64,000 nt of DNA from Cobetia sp. cqz5-12. Lineage in GTDB: Bacteria > Pseudomonadota > Gammaproteobacteria > Pseudomonadales > Halomonadaceae. A program made the position numbers and the translations under genes. The stretch spans positions 2,571,876-2,635,875 of the forward strand of contig NZ_CP044522.1 of the NCBI RefSeq assembly GCF_016495405.1, read 5' to 3'. Positions within the stretch are counted from its first letter, which is position 1, and each line of letters begins with the position of its first letter. This document shows positions 1-8,906 of this stretch, piece after piece. The notes beneath the pieces were generated by a model. It had not been told where the DNA came from and made no database searches. It saw nothing but the letters and a program-made list of their open reading frames with translations.

Positions 1-378
1 CGTCAGTGTGCCGGTTTCGTCTCCGACGCCGGTATCCGGGATTCCGGCGCCGCCGCCGAGATGAACCTGCCGATCTTCTGCGCCAAGCCCAGCGCCCCGA
101 CCAACCTGACCAAGCACCATGCGGTAGAGTTGCAGGTGCCGATCGGTTGTGGCGGCGTGCCGGTCTTCCCGGGCGACGTGCTGGTGGGCGACGCCGATGG
201 CGTGATGGTCATCCCGCTCGAACTTGCCGACGAGATCGCCGAAGAAGCCAGTCAGATGGAAGATTTCGAGGATTACGTACTGGAAAAGGTGCGCAACGGG
301 ACTCCCGTGATCGGCCTGTATCCGCCGACCGACGAAGCACGCGCAGAATTCGAACGCTATATGGCCGCCAAGCAGTAA
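1..378 (+). CDS. RraA-like family protein, C-terminal part (5' end outside window)
   Basis: The reading frame is open from base 1 and ends at a TAA at 376-378, so only the last 125 residues are visible. The segment has the RraA/HMG-CHA aldolase fold signature: a TDAG/RD-like stretch (SDAGIRDSGAA) near the start, then GCGGVPVFPGDVLVGDADGV, the usual glycine-rich C-terminal half, and a helical tail. Members either regulate RNase E (true RraA) or act as class II 4-hydroxy-4-methyl-2-oxoglutarate/4-carboxy-4-hydroxy-2-oxoadipate aldolases. The location 129 bp upstream of a tripartite organic-acid transporter favours a catabolic aldolase-like role over RNase regulation, but the substrate cannot be read from the sequence. 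Confidence 0.8.
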   Translation, partial: RQCAGFVSDAGIRDSGAAAEMNLPIFCAKPSAPTNLTKHHAVELQVPIGCGGVPVFPGDVLVGDADGVMVIPLELADEIAEEASQMEDFEDYVLEKVRNGTPVIGLYPPTDEARAEFERYMAAKQ

Positions 379-507
379 TCGGCTCGCCAGCCGCCGTCTT
401 GTCCACGGCGGCCCCGGACGACAGGCCACGCCGACCTGTCGTCCGCCATCCCTCCTGCCTCAAAGCGCCTCGAGTGACCACAACCATAACAACACTGGAG
501 TCATGCC

Positions 508-1578
508 ATGACCCATCTGAATAGCCGTCTCAACAGCCGTCAGGCCAACGTGCACGCCAACTCTCACGACAGTCAGCCATCCCGCACAAGCCGCAAGGGG
601 CGCAGTCGCCCACTGCTGGCCTTGCTCGCTCCGCTGGTCCTGTCCGGCATGGTTGCGGCCTCGCCCTTCGTCAGCACCGGTGTGCAGGCCGACTATCCCG
701 TGCGTGACATTCGCCTGATCGTGCCATGGCCGGCCGGTGGCGGTGCCGATGCCATCAGCCGCAAGATCAGCAATCTCGCCGAGCAGGACCTGCCGAAATC
801 GATCTACGTCGAGAACATCGGGGGCGCCATCACCGCCACCGGCCTGATGCAACTCAGCAAGGCGCGTCCGGACGGCCATACCGTCGGCGTGATGACCTAT
901 GACAGCATCATCACCCTGCCACGCGGCAATCTGGTGCCCGGCTACTCGCTGGACCGCATGATCCCCTTCGCCCGCATCACCAAGGAAGCGGATGCCATCG
1001 TGGTATCCAAGCAGTCCGGCTTCGAGAGCTATGAGCAGCTGATCGAGGCCGCTCGCGAGAACCCCGGCAGCGTGCGAATCGGGGTGGCTCCGCAGGGCTC
1101 CGGCCCCTATCTGGCGGTCCGCCGTCTGGAAGCTGCCACGGGTGTCGAGTTCAATGTCATCAGCTATCCGGGCTCTTCCACCGCCGAGGCCGAGGCACTG
1201 CTGTCAGGCGAGATCGACGGAGCCATCTCGAGCCTGGGTGACTTCTCCGGCATTCTGGAATCCGGCGACGCCCACGGTCTTGTCGAGTTCTCTTCCGAAC
1301 AGAATCCGGCCTACCCGGAAGTCCCGCCGATGAGCGAACTGGGCGGCAATCTCGAGACCGGCAGCTTCATCGTGCTGGCCGTGCCAAAGGGCACCCCGGA
1401 TGAGGTGGTCAGCACCCTGGAAAGTGCCTACCACAGCGCCTACGAGACACCGGAATTCCAGAAGTGGATCACGGGGGTCGGCGTCACGCCCAGCTGGCTG
1501 GGGGCCGATGAGGTCAATGCCTGGATCGAGGATTATCAACAGAAGACCTTCACTGCCATGGATGAACTCGGTCTGTGA
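508..1578 (+). CDS. tctC: Tripartite tricarboxylate transporter substrate-binding protein (TctC family)
   Basis: The 356-residue product is a periplasmic solute-binding protein of the Bug/TctC family. It feeds a carboxylate to the TctAB membrane pair. Residues about 33-62 form a hydrophobic signal segment after an unusually long polar, Ser/Arg-rich N-terminus, with likely cleavage after VQA. The mature protein begins YPVRDIRLIVPWPAGGGAD, the typical TctC opening, and contains the NIGGAITATGLMQL and PDGHTVGVMTYDS motifs. The ATG at 508 has a GGAG at 497-500 seven bases upstream. tctB and tctA follow, so this is the first gene of a three-gene transporter operon. The ligand (tricarboxylate, dicarboxylate or aromatic acid) is unknown. 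Confidence 0.93.
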   Translation: MTHLNSRLNSRQANVHANSHDSQPSRTSRKGRSRPLLALLAPLVLSGMVAASPFVSTGVQADYPVRDIRLIVPWPAGGGADAISRKISNLAEQDLPKSIYVENIGGAITATGLMQLSKARPDGHTVGVMTYDSIITLPRGNLVPGYSLDRMIPFARITKEADAIVVSKQSGFESYEQLIEAARENPGSVRIGVAPQGSGPYLAVRRLEAATGVEFNVISYPGSSTAEAEALLSGEIDGAISSLGDFSGILESGDAHGLVEFSSEQNPAYPEVPPMSELGGNLETGSFIVLAVPKGTPDEVVSTLESAYHSAYETPEFQKWITGVGVTPSWLGADEVNAWIEDYQQKTFTAMDELGL

Positions 1579-1690
1579 ATGCGCTGGCATGGGCGTCTCT
1601 CTGGCGCCCCTGCCATCTGCCCATCACTGACCTATCTCACCTCCATCGTCACGCGGCGTCTGACGACAGGCGCCGCCAAGGAATTCTGTC

Positions 1691-2236
1691 ATGTCTTCAT
1701 CCGCTTCCCCTCCCCGACGCCACTGGTTGATCAGTGGTGCAACCCCGCTGACGCTGGCCATGACCGCCATCAGCGCGCTCTATCTGGTCAGTGCTTTCCA
1801 GATGACGCCGCCACTGGACAATGGCCGCCTGACGGCCTCGTTCTTCCCCGCTCTCATTGGAATCATCGCCCTGGTGCTCTGCGTGGCTCAGCTGGTCAGC
1901 CAGCACCGTGCCAGCCGCGGCGTTGCAGCGGATGACGCCAAGGAGTCTTCCACGACGGACGGCGATGCAAGCGCAGCGCTGTTCTCACCGGCGCTGCGCC
2001 TGATGCTGGTGACCGCACTCTATATCCTGGCGTTCTCGCACCTGGGCTACCTGCTTTCGTCAGCACTCTATGTCTTCGTCGTGATGCTGCTGTTCGCGGG
2101 GCGCGACAAGTGGGTCAGCAAGGCAGTGATCGCCTGCGCCATCTCCGCGCTGGGCTATGGGCTCTTCGAGCAACTGTTCAACGTCCATCTCCCTGCGCTG
2201 GATCTCTCAGCGCTCGGACTGGGCAACGGGGGCTGA
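1691..2236 (+). CDS. tctB: Tripartite tricarboxylate transporter small membrane subunit (TctB family)
   Basis: This is a 181-residue protein with four predicted membrane helices: about residues 14-33, 48-66, 98-117 and 122-160 (the last region is two closely spaced segments). Between helices 2 and 3 is a hydrophilic loop rich in Asp, Ser and Thr. Size, topology and position between tctC and tctA identify it as the TctB subunit. An AAGGAA at 1678-1683 supports the ATG at 1691. The gap to tctA is only 3 bp, indicating translational coupling. TctB sequences are poorly conserved, so the assignment rests mostly on context and topology. Confidence 0.9.
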   Translation: MSSSASPPRRHWLISGATPLTLAMTAISALYLVSAFQMTPPLDNGRLTASFFPALIGIIALVLCVAQLVSQHRASRGVAADDAKESSTTDGDASAALFSPALRLMLVTALYILAFSHLGYLLSSALYVFVVMLLFAGRDKWVSKAVIACAISALGYGLFEQLFNVHLPALDLSALGLGNGG

Positions 2237-2239
2237 TCC

Positions 2240-3784
2240 ATGGAATTCATCGCTCAGGTATTTTCCAGCTTCGCGCTGCTGCTGGACCCCGTGATCCTGT
2301 TCTATGTGGTCGCCGGCTTCGTCATCGGCACCATCTTCTCGGCCATCCCGGGACTGACCGCGACATTGGCACTCGCCCTGCTGCTGCCGCTGACCTACAG
2401 CCTCGATGTCACCACCGCCCTGATGGCGTGTGCCAGCATCTACATGGCCGGCATGTGTGGTGGCAGCATCACGGCCACCACCATCAACATCCCCGGCGCG
2501 CCGTCCTCGATGATGACGGCACTGGAAGGCTATCCCATGCAGCAACGTGGCGAAGGCGCGCTGGCACTGGGCCACGCTTCCTTCGGCTCGATGATCGGCG
2601 GCAGCCTCGGCGCGCTGTTGTTGATCGTGCTGGCGCCGTTCATCGCCGAGGCCTCACTGCTGGTCAAGACCACCGGCAAGTGCGCTCTGATCGCCTTCGC
2701 GCTGATCGTGATCGTGGTCGCTCAACGCGGCAACATCCGCAAGGCTGGCATCACCGCCTGCCTGGGCCTGATGCTGGCGACCGTCGGGCTGGACGCCATG
2801 CAACCACTGGCACGCTTCACCTTCGGCATCAGTGAGCTGACCGCCGGGATCGACCTGATGCCCGTCATCATCGGTACCTTCGCCATCAGCGAGCTGCTGA
2901 TCCAGGTCGGCAATCGCAAGAAGGACGCCGCCATCCGCCAGCAGCTCAAGGCCAGCCAACAGCTCAAACGTCGTGATTTCATTCCGCCGCTGAGCGCCAT
3001 TCGCGAGATCGGCATCGGCTGCTACCTGAAGTCGACATTGATCGGCTACATGGTCGGCACCCTGCCCGGCGCGGGCGGTTCGATGGGCGGCTTTCTCGCC
3101 TACGTGGAAACCGTGCGCACCTCGAAGAAGCCCGAAAGCTTCGGCAAGGGCAATCCCCAGGGCATCGCCGCTGCCGAAAGTGCCAACAATGCCGTCTGTG
3201 GTGGCGCTCTGGTGCCGATGCTGACCTTCGGGATTCCGGGCGATCCGGTCACGGCCATCGTGCTGGGCGTACTGGTGATCAACGGCATCCAGCCGGGGCC
3301 GCAACTGATGGCGTCACAATCCGGACTGATCGCGCCGATGCTGGCCTCGCTGCTGTTCAGCGCCCTGATCCTGATTCCTCTGACGCTCTATCTGATGGGT
3401 CCCTACTTCCTGCGCATCGTCACCATCCGCAAGGACGTACTTTATGGTGCCATCGCGTTGCTGGCCGTGGTCGGCAGCTTCGTGGCCACCTACTCCGTGT
3501 TCCAGATGATGATGACGCTGGTGCTGGGCATCGTCGCCTACCTGATGCGCAAGCATGATTATCCGGTGATCACGCTGCTGCTGGGCTTCATTCTCGGCCC
3601 GAATCTGGAAGAGTTCCTGCGCCGTGCGCTGACACTGTCCAATGGCAACCCGATGACCTTCCTCACCACGCCGGACAGCCTGTTCTTCGTCGTGCTGACG
3701 GTGGTCTTCGTCTACTTCCTTGGTATCCGCAAGCCGGTGCAGTTGAAACAGGCGGCCCCCGAGAAGGCAGGTTCGACGGGCTGA
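2240..3784 (+). CDS. tctA: Tripartite tricarboxylate transporter large permease (TctA family)
   Basis: The 514-residue product is a polytopic membrane protein of the TctA family, about the usual 500-residue length with roughly 12 helices. Diagnostic stretches include IPGLTATLALALLLPLTY near residue 35, the GG-x-IT-x-T-x-NIPGAP segment near residue 75, and GIPGDPVTAIVLGVLVINGI near residue 330, the conserved cores of the two repeats. It forms the Na+ or H+ driven translocation pore with TctB and receives substrate from TctC. It lies 3 bp after tctB and ends the operon, followed by two hairpins. No truncation is seen. Confidence 0.95.
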   Translation: MEFIAQVFSSFALLLDPVILFYVVAGFVIGTIFSAIPGLTATLALALLLPLTYSLDVTTALMACASIYMAGMCGGSITATTINIPGAPSSMMTALEGYPMQQRGEGALALGHASFGSMIGGSLGALLLIVLAPFIAEASLLVKTTGKCALIAFALIVIVVAQRGNIRKAGITACLGLMLATVGLDAMQPLARFTFGISELTAGIDLMPVIIGTFAISELLIQVGNRKKDAAIRQQLKASQQLKRRDFIPPLSAIREIGIGCYLKSTLIGYMVGTLPGAGGSMGGFLAYVETVRTSKKPESFGKGNPQGIAAAESANNAVCGGALVPMLTFGIPGDPVTAIVLGVLVINGIQPGPQLMASQSGLIAPMLASLLFSALILIPLTLYLMGPYFLRIVTIRKDVLYGAIALLAVVGSFVATYSVFQMMMTLVLGIVAYLMRKHDYPVITLLLGFILGPNLEEFLRRALTLSNGNPMTFLTTPDSLFFVVLTVVFVYFLGIRKPVQLKQAAPEKAGSTG

Positions 3785-3797
3785 ACCTCCCACAAGG

Positions 3798-3831
3798 CCC
3801 CGGGAACGAGCTTATTCATTAGCTCCCGGGG
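3798..3831. terminator. GC-rich hairpin after tctA
   Basis: The arms CCCCGGGA (3798-3805) and TCCCGGGG (3824-3831) are perfectly complementary, with an additional inner AGCT/AGCT pairing. No T-run follows on the plus strand, so it may only protect the tctA mRNA 3' end or pause polymerase ahead of the stronger hairpin at 3895. Confidence 0.45.
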
Positions 3832-3894
3832 ATGAGCTCAGCCACAAGCTCCCGCAAATAAGCCCACCTGAAAGCCTCATGCCTGAACGAAACA

Positions 3895-3924
3895 TGCCCG
3901 TTACCGGAAGGTAACGGGCATTTT
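3895..3924 (+). terminator. Rho-independent terminator after tctCBA
   Basis: A perfect 11-bp stem, TGCCCGTTACC then loop GGAA then GGTAACGGGCA, is followed directly by TTTT. It lies between the convergent tctA and flavoprotein genes and could serve both strands. Confidence 0.85.
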
Positions 3925-3968
3925 CATGTTCTCTCTGTCGCGCGGACTGATCGATCACCACCACTCGA

Positions 3969-5222
3969 TCAGGCGGGATCAGAACAGGTGTTGCGGGTAG
4001 CCGCCGCATTACAGACAGGTGCCGGGCGAATGGCGGCAGGATTGGCTAGCGCGGCCACCACGGATCTGACCTGCTGATAGCCGGTGCGCATCAGGAAAGT
4101 CGGCGCTCTGCCGTAACTCTTGATGCCGAGGATGAACAAGCCTGGCTCGGCATGCAGCAGTTCGGCAGCGCCGTGTTCCGGCACCGACCCACAGCTGTGC
4201 TGGTTGGGGTCGATCAGCGGCGCAAGCTTCACAGGGCTCTGTGTCGTGGGGTCAAGCGAGACGCGCAATTCAGACAGCAACCCCAGAGAGGGGCGGAAGC
4301 CGGTGGCCGCGATGATGCGATCCACCGCTGGCAGCCGGTGTTCGCCACTTTTCACGACCCAGCGCCCCGCTTGGTGATCGATTGCCTCGACGGCGAGCTC
4401 GGTCACCACCTCGATCCGCCCTTCCTCCAGCAGCGACTTGATGCGCAGTTCGAGCGCCTTGCGTTCCTTCAGCTCATCATTGGGCGCCGGGCGGATGACC
4501 TCCTCGATATCGGCGGAGCGAACACCCCAGACGATTCGCATCCCCTCTGCGTGGTCTGCCAGCGCGATCAGGCCCTGCAGCGCATTCAGCGCCGAGTGCC
4601 CGCTGCCGATCACGAGCACCGACTTGCCGACATACTCAGCCGCTTGTGTACCGCGGATGTCCGGCACGCCATAGGCGATGACGTCGGCCGCCGCTTGCTC
4701 ACCAATGGCGGGAATGCCATGCGCGCCGATCCAGTTGGGGGTCTGGTAAGTGCCGGAGGCATCGATCACCGCGCGGGCCAGTACGTCCCGCGGGCCGTCA
4801 GGGCCCTCGACGCGCAACACGAAGGGCGCCTCATCGCGACCGCTACTGCGCAGCACATCATGCTGTTGACGACTGACATGGGTGACGCGGCTATCGACAT
4901 GCAGCCGCGAGCTGATCGACGGGTGCGCGGCGAGCGGTGCGACATAGCGGTCGAGAAACTCTGCCCCGGTGGGATAGGCAGCGACGTCCGGTGCACGCCA
5001 TCCCTGTTCCTGCAGCAATTCAGCCGCTAAAGCGTCGATATTCCATGACCAGGGCGAGAACATGCGCACATGACCCCAGCTGGCCAGGTTGGCGCCTGCG
5101 TGTGTGCCCGACTCGAAGAGAATCGGCTCCAACCCTGCCTCCAGCAGATTGACGGCAGCGCTCAGCCCTATCGGCCCGGCGCCGATGATGGCCACCGGCA
5201 AGCTTGTGATATCACGACTCAT
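3969..5222 (-). CDS. FAD/NAD(P)-binding flavoprotein oxidoreductase
   Basis: The 417-residue product is a two-dinucleotide-fold flavoprotein. The FAD fold is at the N-terminus (VAIIGAGPIGLSAAVNLL), an NAD(P) fold at about residue 190 (VLVIGSGHSALNAL), and an IIAATGFRPS segment typical of the group near residue 310. It resembles FMO- and thioredoxin-reductase-like enzymes often annotated only as NAD(P)-binding proteins; no substrate can be inferred. I chose the ATG at 5222 (upstream GAGAGA) rather than the in-frame TTG at 5240. The gene lies downstream of a marR gene on the same strand. A palindrome at 5244-5258 suggests direct MarR-type control. Confidence 0.8.
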   Translation of the reverse strand: MSRDITSLPVAIIGAGPIGLSAAVNLLEAGLEPILFESGTHAGANLASWGHVRMFSPWSWNIDALAAELLQEQGWRAPDVAAYPTGAEFLDRYVAPLAAHPSISSRLHVDSRVTHVSRQQHDVLRSSGRDEAPFVLRVEGPDGPRDVLARAVIDASGTYQTPNWIGAHGIPAIGEQAAADVIAYGVPDIRGTQAAEYVGKSVLVIGSGHSALNALQGLIALADHAEGMRIVWGVRSADIEEVIRPAPNDELKERKALELRIKSLLEEGRIEVVTELAVEAIDHQAGRWVVKSGEHRLPAVDRIIAATGFRPSLGLLSELRVSLDPTTQSPVKLAPLIDPNQHSCGSVPEHGAAELLHAEPGLFILGIKSYGRAPTFLMRTGYQQVRSVVAALANPAAIRPAPVCNAAATRNTCSDPA

Positions 5223-5243
5223 GGCAGTCTCTCGCAGCAATAT

Positions 5244-5258
5244 GTTGTCAGTAACAAC
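5244..5258. promoter_or_regulatory. Palindromic operator upstream of the flavoprotein gene
   Basis: The sequence reads GTTGTCAGTAACAAC, with perfect arms GTTGT/ACAAC around a 5-base centre (extendable to TGTTGT/ACAACA). It lies 22 bp upstream of the ATG at 5222. Read on the minus strand it is GTTGTTACTGACAAC, which differs at only two symmetric positions from the site at 9432-9446. Size and position fit a MarR dimer site. Confidence 0.55.
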
Positions 5259-5359
5259 AAACCTAGTATCACTCCACGCTAATGTCTACTCCCGAGGAGA
5301 ACTTGCGAGGGTGGCTCATCCACTCACCCAGACATTCAAACAGTTACCCAGGCGCTCAA

Positions 5360-5794
5360 TCAGTCACCCAGGCGCTGTCGCGCGGCAAGGGTCAGCTTGT
5401 TGAGCAGCGTCACTGCGCCCTCGACGACCTCCGGCGACAGGCCCTCGATCATGGAGGCTTCTTCCGCGACCAGCTCGGCGTGAATCTGCTGGTACAGCGC
5501 CCTGCCCTCCGGGGTCAGCGAGAGCTCAACGGCACGCCGGTCGTTGGGATCTTCGATCTTGCGCACGTAATGCTTGCGGATCAGCGAGTCGGCGACCCGG
5601 CTAGTCGTGCTCTTGTCGAGGTACATCTCGTCTGCCAGCGCCTGCAGTCTCAGCGGCCCGCGCTTGACCAACGTCTCCAGCGCATAGCATTGAGCGACGG
5701 AGACGTTGTGATGGCAGATGCTTTCCCTGTCGCGAAACTGATGGACACGGATAAGCTGATTGACGGCCTCGTACAGCGCTTCTGCTTGATCCAC
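5360..5794 (-). CDS. MarR family transcriptional regulator
   Basis: This 144-residue protein has the MarR winged-helix layout: an N-terminal dimerisation helix, then LQALADEMYLDKSTTSRVADSLIRKHYVRKIEDPNDRRAVELSLTP split over the recognition helix and wing, including the conserved DxRRxxLSLT-type wing. A cysteine at residue 37 (VAQCYALE) could be redox-active, as in OhrR/MarR sensors, but this is speculation. The start is a GTG at 5792-5794 with GAGG upstream. It lies 137 bp upstream of the flavoprotein gene on the same strand and probably represses it. The operon arrangement suggests a response to a small toxic or oxidising ligand. Confidence 0.88.
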   Translation of the reverse strand: MDQAEALYEAVNQLIRVHQFRDRESICHHNVSVAQCYALETLVKRGPLRLQALADEMYLDKSTTSRVADSLIRKHYVRKIEDPNDRRAVELSLTPEGRALYQQIHAELVAEEASMIEGLSPEVVEGAVTLLNKLTLAARQRLGD

Positions 5795-6090
5795 TCTGGT
5801 GCCTCACGTGACGGTGGTCCAAAAGGGAGGGAGATACTGGCCACGATAACCGAGCACGACCAAGAGTGCACCGATACCCGGCCCCCCTTTGTCCAGCTAC
5901 CCTTGACCCACCACCCTATCGGCTTGCACGTGGCAATGCCTTGCGCGAGCAACTCAATCGCGACCTTCTTCCCCGATACGACGCCAGCAAACCTTTCAGG
6001 CAAAAACTGTGCAAGAATCTTGCAATTCATTGTTGAGAACGATTAGCATTGCCAGCCGCAAGATATAACTATTCAAGCAAGGGAATCCAC
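5795..6090. other. Intergenic region between marR and the TonB receptor gene
   Basis: The 296 bp hold divergent promoters. The right end carries the Fur-like site (6035-6053) and a possible promoter for the receptor: TTGCAA at 6020-6025 and TAGCAT at 6044-6049, 18 bp apart. An in-frame TTG at 6049 is a poor start. The left part shows no gene that I can support. Confidence 0.5.
6035..6053 (+). promoter_or_regulatory. Fur box upstream of the TonB-dependent receptor
   Basis: The 19 bases GAGAACGATTAGCATTGCC match 13 of 19 positions of the classical Fur consensus, including the central AAnGATnAnCATT. The site overlaps the probable -10 region of the receptor gene, as expected for iron-responsive repression. 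Confidence 0.65.
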
Positions 6091-8046
6091 GTGCATCTCC
6101 GCCTCCATCCGCTTACCGCAGCCGTCCTCTCCGCCAGTGCGTTGACCCTGAGCCTCTCGGGCCACGCCTCGGCCGACGACATGTCCACCCTCGTCATCAG
6201 CGAAGACCGCCTCGAACGGAATGTCGTGATCAGCGCTGAAGAGATTGATCAGCGTCAGGCACGCGATCTGGAAGACCTGTTCCGCTCCGAACCGGGCGTC
6301 AGTGTCGGCGGCGGCATCGCCATCGGCCAGAAGGTCTATGTACGCGGTCTGGAAGACACCAACCTGAACGTCACCATCGATGGCGCGCGTCAGGGCGGCT
6401 ACCTCTTCCACCATACCGGCCGATTGACCATTGATCCGGCTCTGCTCAAGCAGGCGGAAGTCGATAAAGGTCCGGCGACCGCCGATGACGGCCCGGGCGC
6501 GCTAGGCGGCAGCCTTCGCTTCGTGACCAAGGATGCCCAGGACCTGCTCAAGCCCGGTCAGGACCTGGGCGCACGCGTCTCCGTCGGCACCGAAAGTGCG
6601 GCGGACGCCACCTCCGGCACCACGGCGTTCTATGGTCGTCTGGGGGAAAATCTCGGCCTGATGGGGTATGTCAGCGGCCGCAACAGCGATGACTATGAAG
6701 TTGGCGGTGGCGGTGAGCAGGAACAGACCGCAGGCCAGCAGCGTGGCTATCTGCTCAAGATGTCACTGCTGGACGTCAATGATCAGGACCTGCGCATCAG
6801 TGCCGAACGCACTACCGATCACGGCACCTATTTCACGCGTCCGCACATGCCGAGCTTCAGCAGCCAGCAGCCGACCTATCAGGAAATGGAGCGTGAGACC
6901 TTTACCATCAATCATGCCTGGCATCCGGGCAATGATCTGATCGACACCAGGACCACCCTCTACCACACCACTCAGGAACTGGATCGTGTCGAGGCGGGCA
7001 GCACCAGCCGCTCCAGCGAATTCGGCGCGGATGTGCGCAACACCTTCCGTCTCAAGACGGGTGATGTGGCACATGCTCTGACCACTGGTGTGGACTTCTA
7101 CGATCAGGACACCCGTCGTTCCGATGATGCCGGCAGCTCCGGCCCCAACAACGAAGACACTTCACGCAACCTGGGAGTCTACGCCCAGAACCGCATGACA
7201 CTGGGCCCGTGGGCCCTGTCCGTCGGTGCACGCCTGGATGATTACGACAGTGATTACGGCGAGGCCGGCAGCGTCAGTGGCAGCGAGGTCTCCCCCAACG
7301 CGATTCTGAGTGTCGATGCGACTGACAACCTGACCCTGCATGCCGGTTATGGCGAAGCCATTCGCGGCGCCAAGGCGCGGGAAGTGATTCTGATCGGCGA
7401 TGAAGTCTCCATCGCACAGGGGCTTGAGCCGGAGAAGGCGCGTCAACGTGAAATCGGTCTGGATTGGCATCAGCGAGATGCCCTGATGGAGGGAGATCGT
7501 ATCGGCTTCGCGCTGACCGGCTTCCATACCGATATCGAGAACTATCAGGCCTATGATCGCGGCAGTGACCCGGCGGTGCTCTACAACCTGGATGGCGAAG
7601 TCGAGAGCCGTGGCTATGAAGCCAGCCTGAACTGGGGAGTCGGCGGCTACGACACACGCCTGGGCTATGCCAAGGTGGTGATGAAGAACAACGATGGCGA
7701 CCCGCTGGGCGACGAGATGAACATCGGTGCTTCCACCGGCGACAAGTGGACCTGGGATCACCAGTATCGCCTGCCGAACCACAACGTCACCCTGGGCTAC
7801 ACCCTCAATGCGGTGGAACGCCTGGAGCGCGTGGCAGAAGGCGACGAGGAGAAGCCGGGCTATGTGACGCACGACATCCGCGCCCAGTGGACACCCGCCT
7901 CCTATCAGGACCTGACGCTGACACTGGCGGTCAACAACGTATTCGACAAGCGTTACAGCGACCACAGCAGCTACCTGCTCAGCAGCGGTGACAGCATGCT
8001 GGAGCCGGGCCGCGACATCCGCCTGGGTGCCAGCTACAGCTTCTGA
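6091..8046 (+). CDS. TonB-dependent outer-membrane receptor (heme/siderophore type)
   Basis: The mature protein is a 22-strand TonB receptor for iron complexes. With the GTG at 6091 (AAGGGA at 6079-6084) the product has 651 residues. A signal peptide ends near ASA at residue 28. A TonB-box-like region (STLVIS) follows, then a plug with VYVRGLEDTNLNVTIDGARQ and LTIDPALLKQAEVDKGPATA, and a barrel ending in ASYSF with terminal Phe. The plug segment with GYLFHHTGR resembles heme/hemoglobin or related receptors, but the substrate is not settled. The Fur box upstream and the convergent siderophore-interacting protein support an iron uptake role. The TTG at 6049 is rejected because it lies inside the promoter region. 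Confidence 0.92.
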   Translation: MHLRLHPLTAAVLSASALTLSLSGHASADDMSTLVISEDRLERNVVISAEEIDQRQARDLEDLFRSEPGVSVGGGIAIGQKVYVRGLEDTNLNVTIDGARQGGYLFHHTGRLTIDPALLKQAEVDKGPATADDGPGALGGSLRFVTKDAQDLLKPGQDLGARVSVGTESAADATSGTTAFYGRLGENLGLMGYVSGRNSDDYEVGGGGEQEQTAGQQRGYLLKMSLLDVNDQDLRISAERTTDHGTYFTRPHMPSFSSQQPTYQEMERETFTINHAWHPGNDLIDTRTTLYHTTQELDRVEAGSTSRSSEFGADVRNTFRLKTGDVAHALTTGVDFYDQDTRRSDDAGSSGPNNEDTSRNLGVYAQNRMTLGPWALSVGARLDDYDSDYGEAGSVSGSEVSPNAILSVDATDNLTLHAGYGEAIRGAKAREVILIGDEVSIAQGLEPEKARQREIGLDWHQRDALMEGDRIGFALTGFHTDIENYQAYDRGSDPAVLYNLDGEVESRGYEASLNWGVGGYDTRLGYAKVVMKNNDGDPLGDEMNIGASTGDKWTWDHQYRLPNHNVTLGYTLNAVERLERVAEGDEEKPGYVTHDIRAQWTPASYQDLTLTLAVNNVFDKRYSDHSSYLLSSGDSMLEPGRDIRLGASYSF

Positions 8047-8085
8047 CCCAGTCCTCTGATGCTCGCAACATGTTGACTGTCAGAT

Positions 8086-8117
8086 TGCCCCACAGGCTTG
8101 GCCTGTGGGGCATTTTT
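8086..8117 (+). terminator. Rho-independent terminator of the TonB receptor gene
   Basis: A perfect 12-bp stem TGCCCCACAGGC / GCCTGTGGGGCA with loop TTG is followed by TTTTT at 8113-8117. It lies between convergent genes and may work on both strands. Confidence 0.9.
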
Positions 8118-8156
8118 CATGGCGAGACAAGTCGCTGGTCATGGTTGACGCAAGAA

Positions 8157-8906
8157 TCAATTGGCCTCTTCCGCCTCGGCATCCTGCTGCTTGGCCAGCT
8201 TGTGGCCGTCTTCTGACTGCCCGATCTTCCAGTAGCTGGAGACATAGAAGTGGGACTTGGGAATCTCGTAGGCCTGCTTGAGGTGAGCACGCAGCGCCCG
8301 CATGCTGCCGAATTCACAGGCCGCCCAGACAGAGATCTGACCTTCCTGTCGAGGCAGTGCGGCAACTTTCTCCAGCAGCGGCCGCCCTTCCGGGTCGGGC
8401 TGTGGATTGACCAGCCAATGCAACTCGATCCCCGGCGGATGCTCCAGTGTCTGGATATCAGCGTCACTGGTCACCTCGATGACAGCGTGACCGCGCGCCT
8501 GGAGCGGTAGCTCGGCCAGATTGACGCTGATCGCCGGCAAGGCCGTCATGTCACCCGCCAGCAGGAACCAGTCGGCCTCCATGTTGATCAGCTTCTTCGG
8601 GCCGGGGCCGCCGATGGTGATGCGGTCCCCCGGCTGCGCATTGGCGGCCCAGGAGGATGCCGGACCGGCATGATCGTGCAGCGCGAAATCGACATCGATC
8701 TCGGTCGCACGCTGATGACGAATGGTATAGGTGCGCATCATCGGGCGCTCGCCTTCCCCGCGCGGAAACACCAGTTTGATATAGGCGCTCTCCTGCCCCT
8801 CGGGGATGGAGCCGATATTCTCACCGCCCAGGGTGACGCGCAGCATATGCTCCGTCACCGGGGTGGAACGAATCACTTCAAGCTCTCGCATTGCGGGCTT
8901 ACCCAT
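8157..8906 (-). CDS. Siderophore-interacting protein (NAD(P)H-dependent ferric-siderophore reductase)
   Basis: The 249-residue protein belongs to the SIP/ViuB family of cytoplasmic FAD enzymes that reduce ferric siderophores to release iron. An FAD-binding barrel covers about residues 1-105 (RTYTIRHQ is the flavin-binding RxYTxR motif). It is followed by the SIP C-terminal domain with the LLAGDMTALPAIS, VWAACEFGSMRALR and SSYWKIGQSEDGH motifs, the last being the family hallmark. The ATG at 8906 has a strong AGAGGAG at spacing 8 and overlaps the marR stop by 8 bp, indicating coupling. An ATG at 8960 lies inside marR and is unlikely. It converges with the TonB receptor gene. Confidence 0.92.
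   Translation of the reverse strand: MGKPAMRELEVIRSTPVTEHMLRVTLGGENIGSIPEGQESAYIKLVFPRGEGERPMMRTYTIRHQRATEIDVDFALHDHAGPASSWAANAQPGDRITIGGPGPKKLINMEADWFLLAGDMTALPAISVNLAELPLQARGHAVIEVTSDADIQTLEHPPGIELHWLVNPQPDPEGRPLLEKVAALPRQEGQISVWAACEFGSMRALRAHLKQAYEIPKSHFYVSSYWKIGQSEDGHKLAKQQDAEAEEAN

Noticed and set aside
5282..6046. 254-codon plus-strand frame across marR and the TonB receptor promoter
   Set aside because: It is antisense to a well-defined MarR protein and runs through the Fur and promoter region; no domain is visible.
6049..6090. TTG start and 14-residue extension of the TonB receptor
   Set aside because: The extension lies inside the Fur box and -10 region and has no SD. The GTG at 6091 with AAGGGA gives a normal signal peptide.
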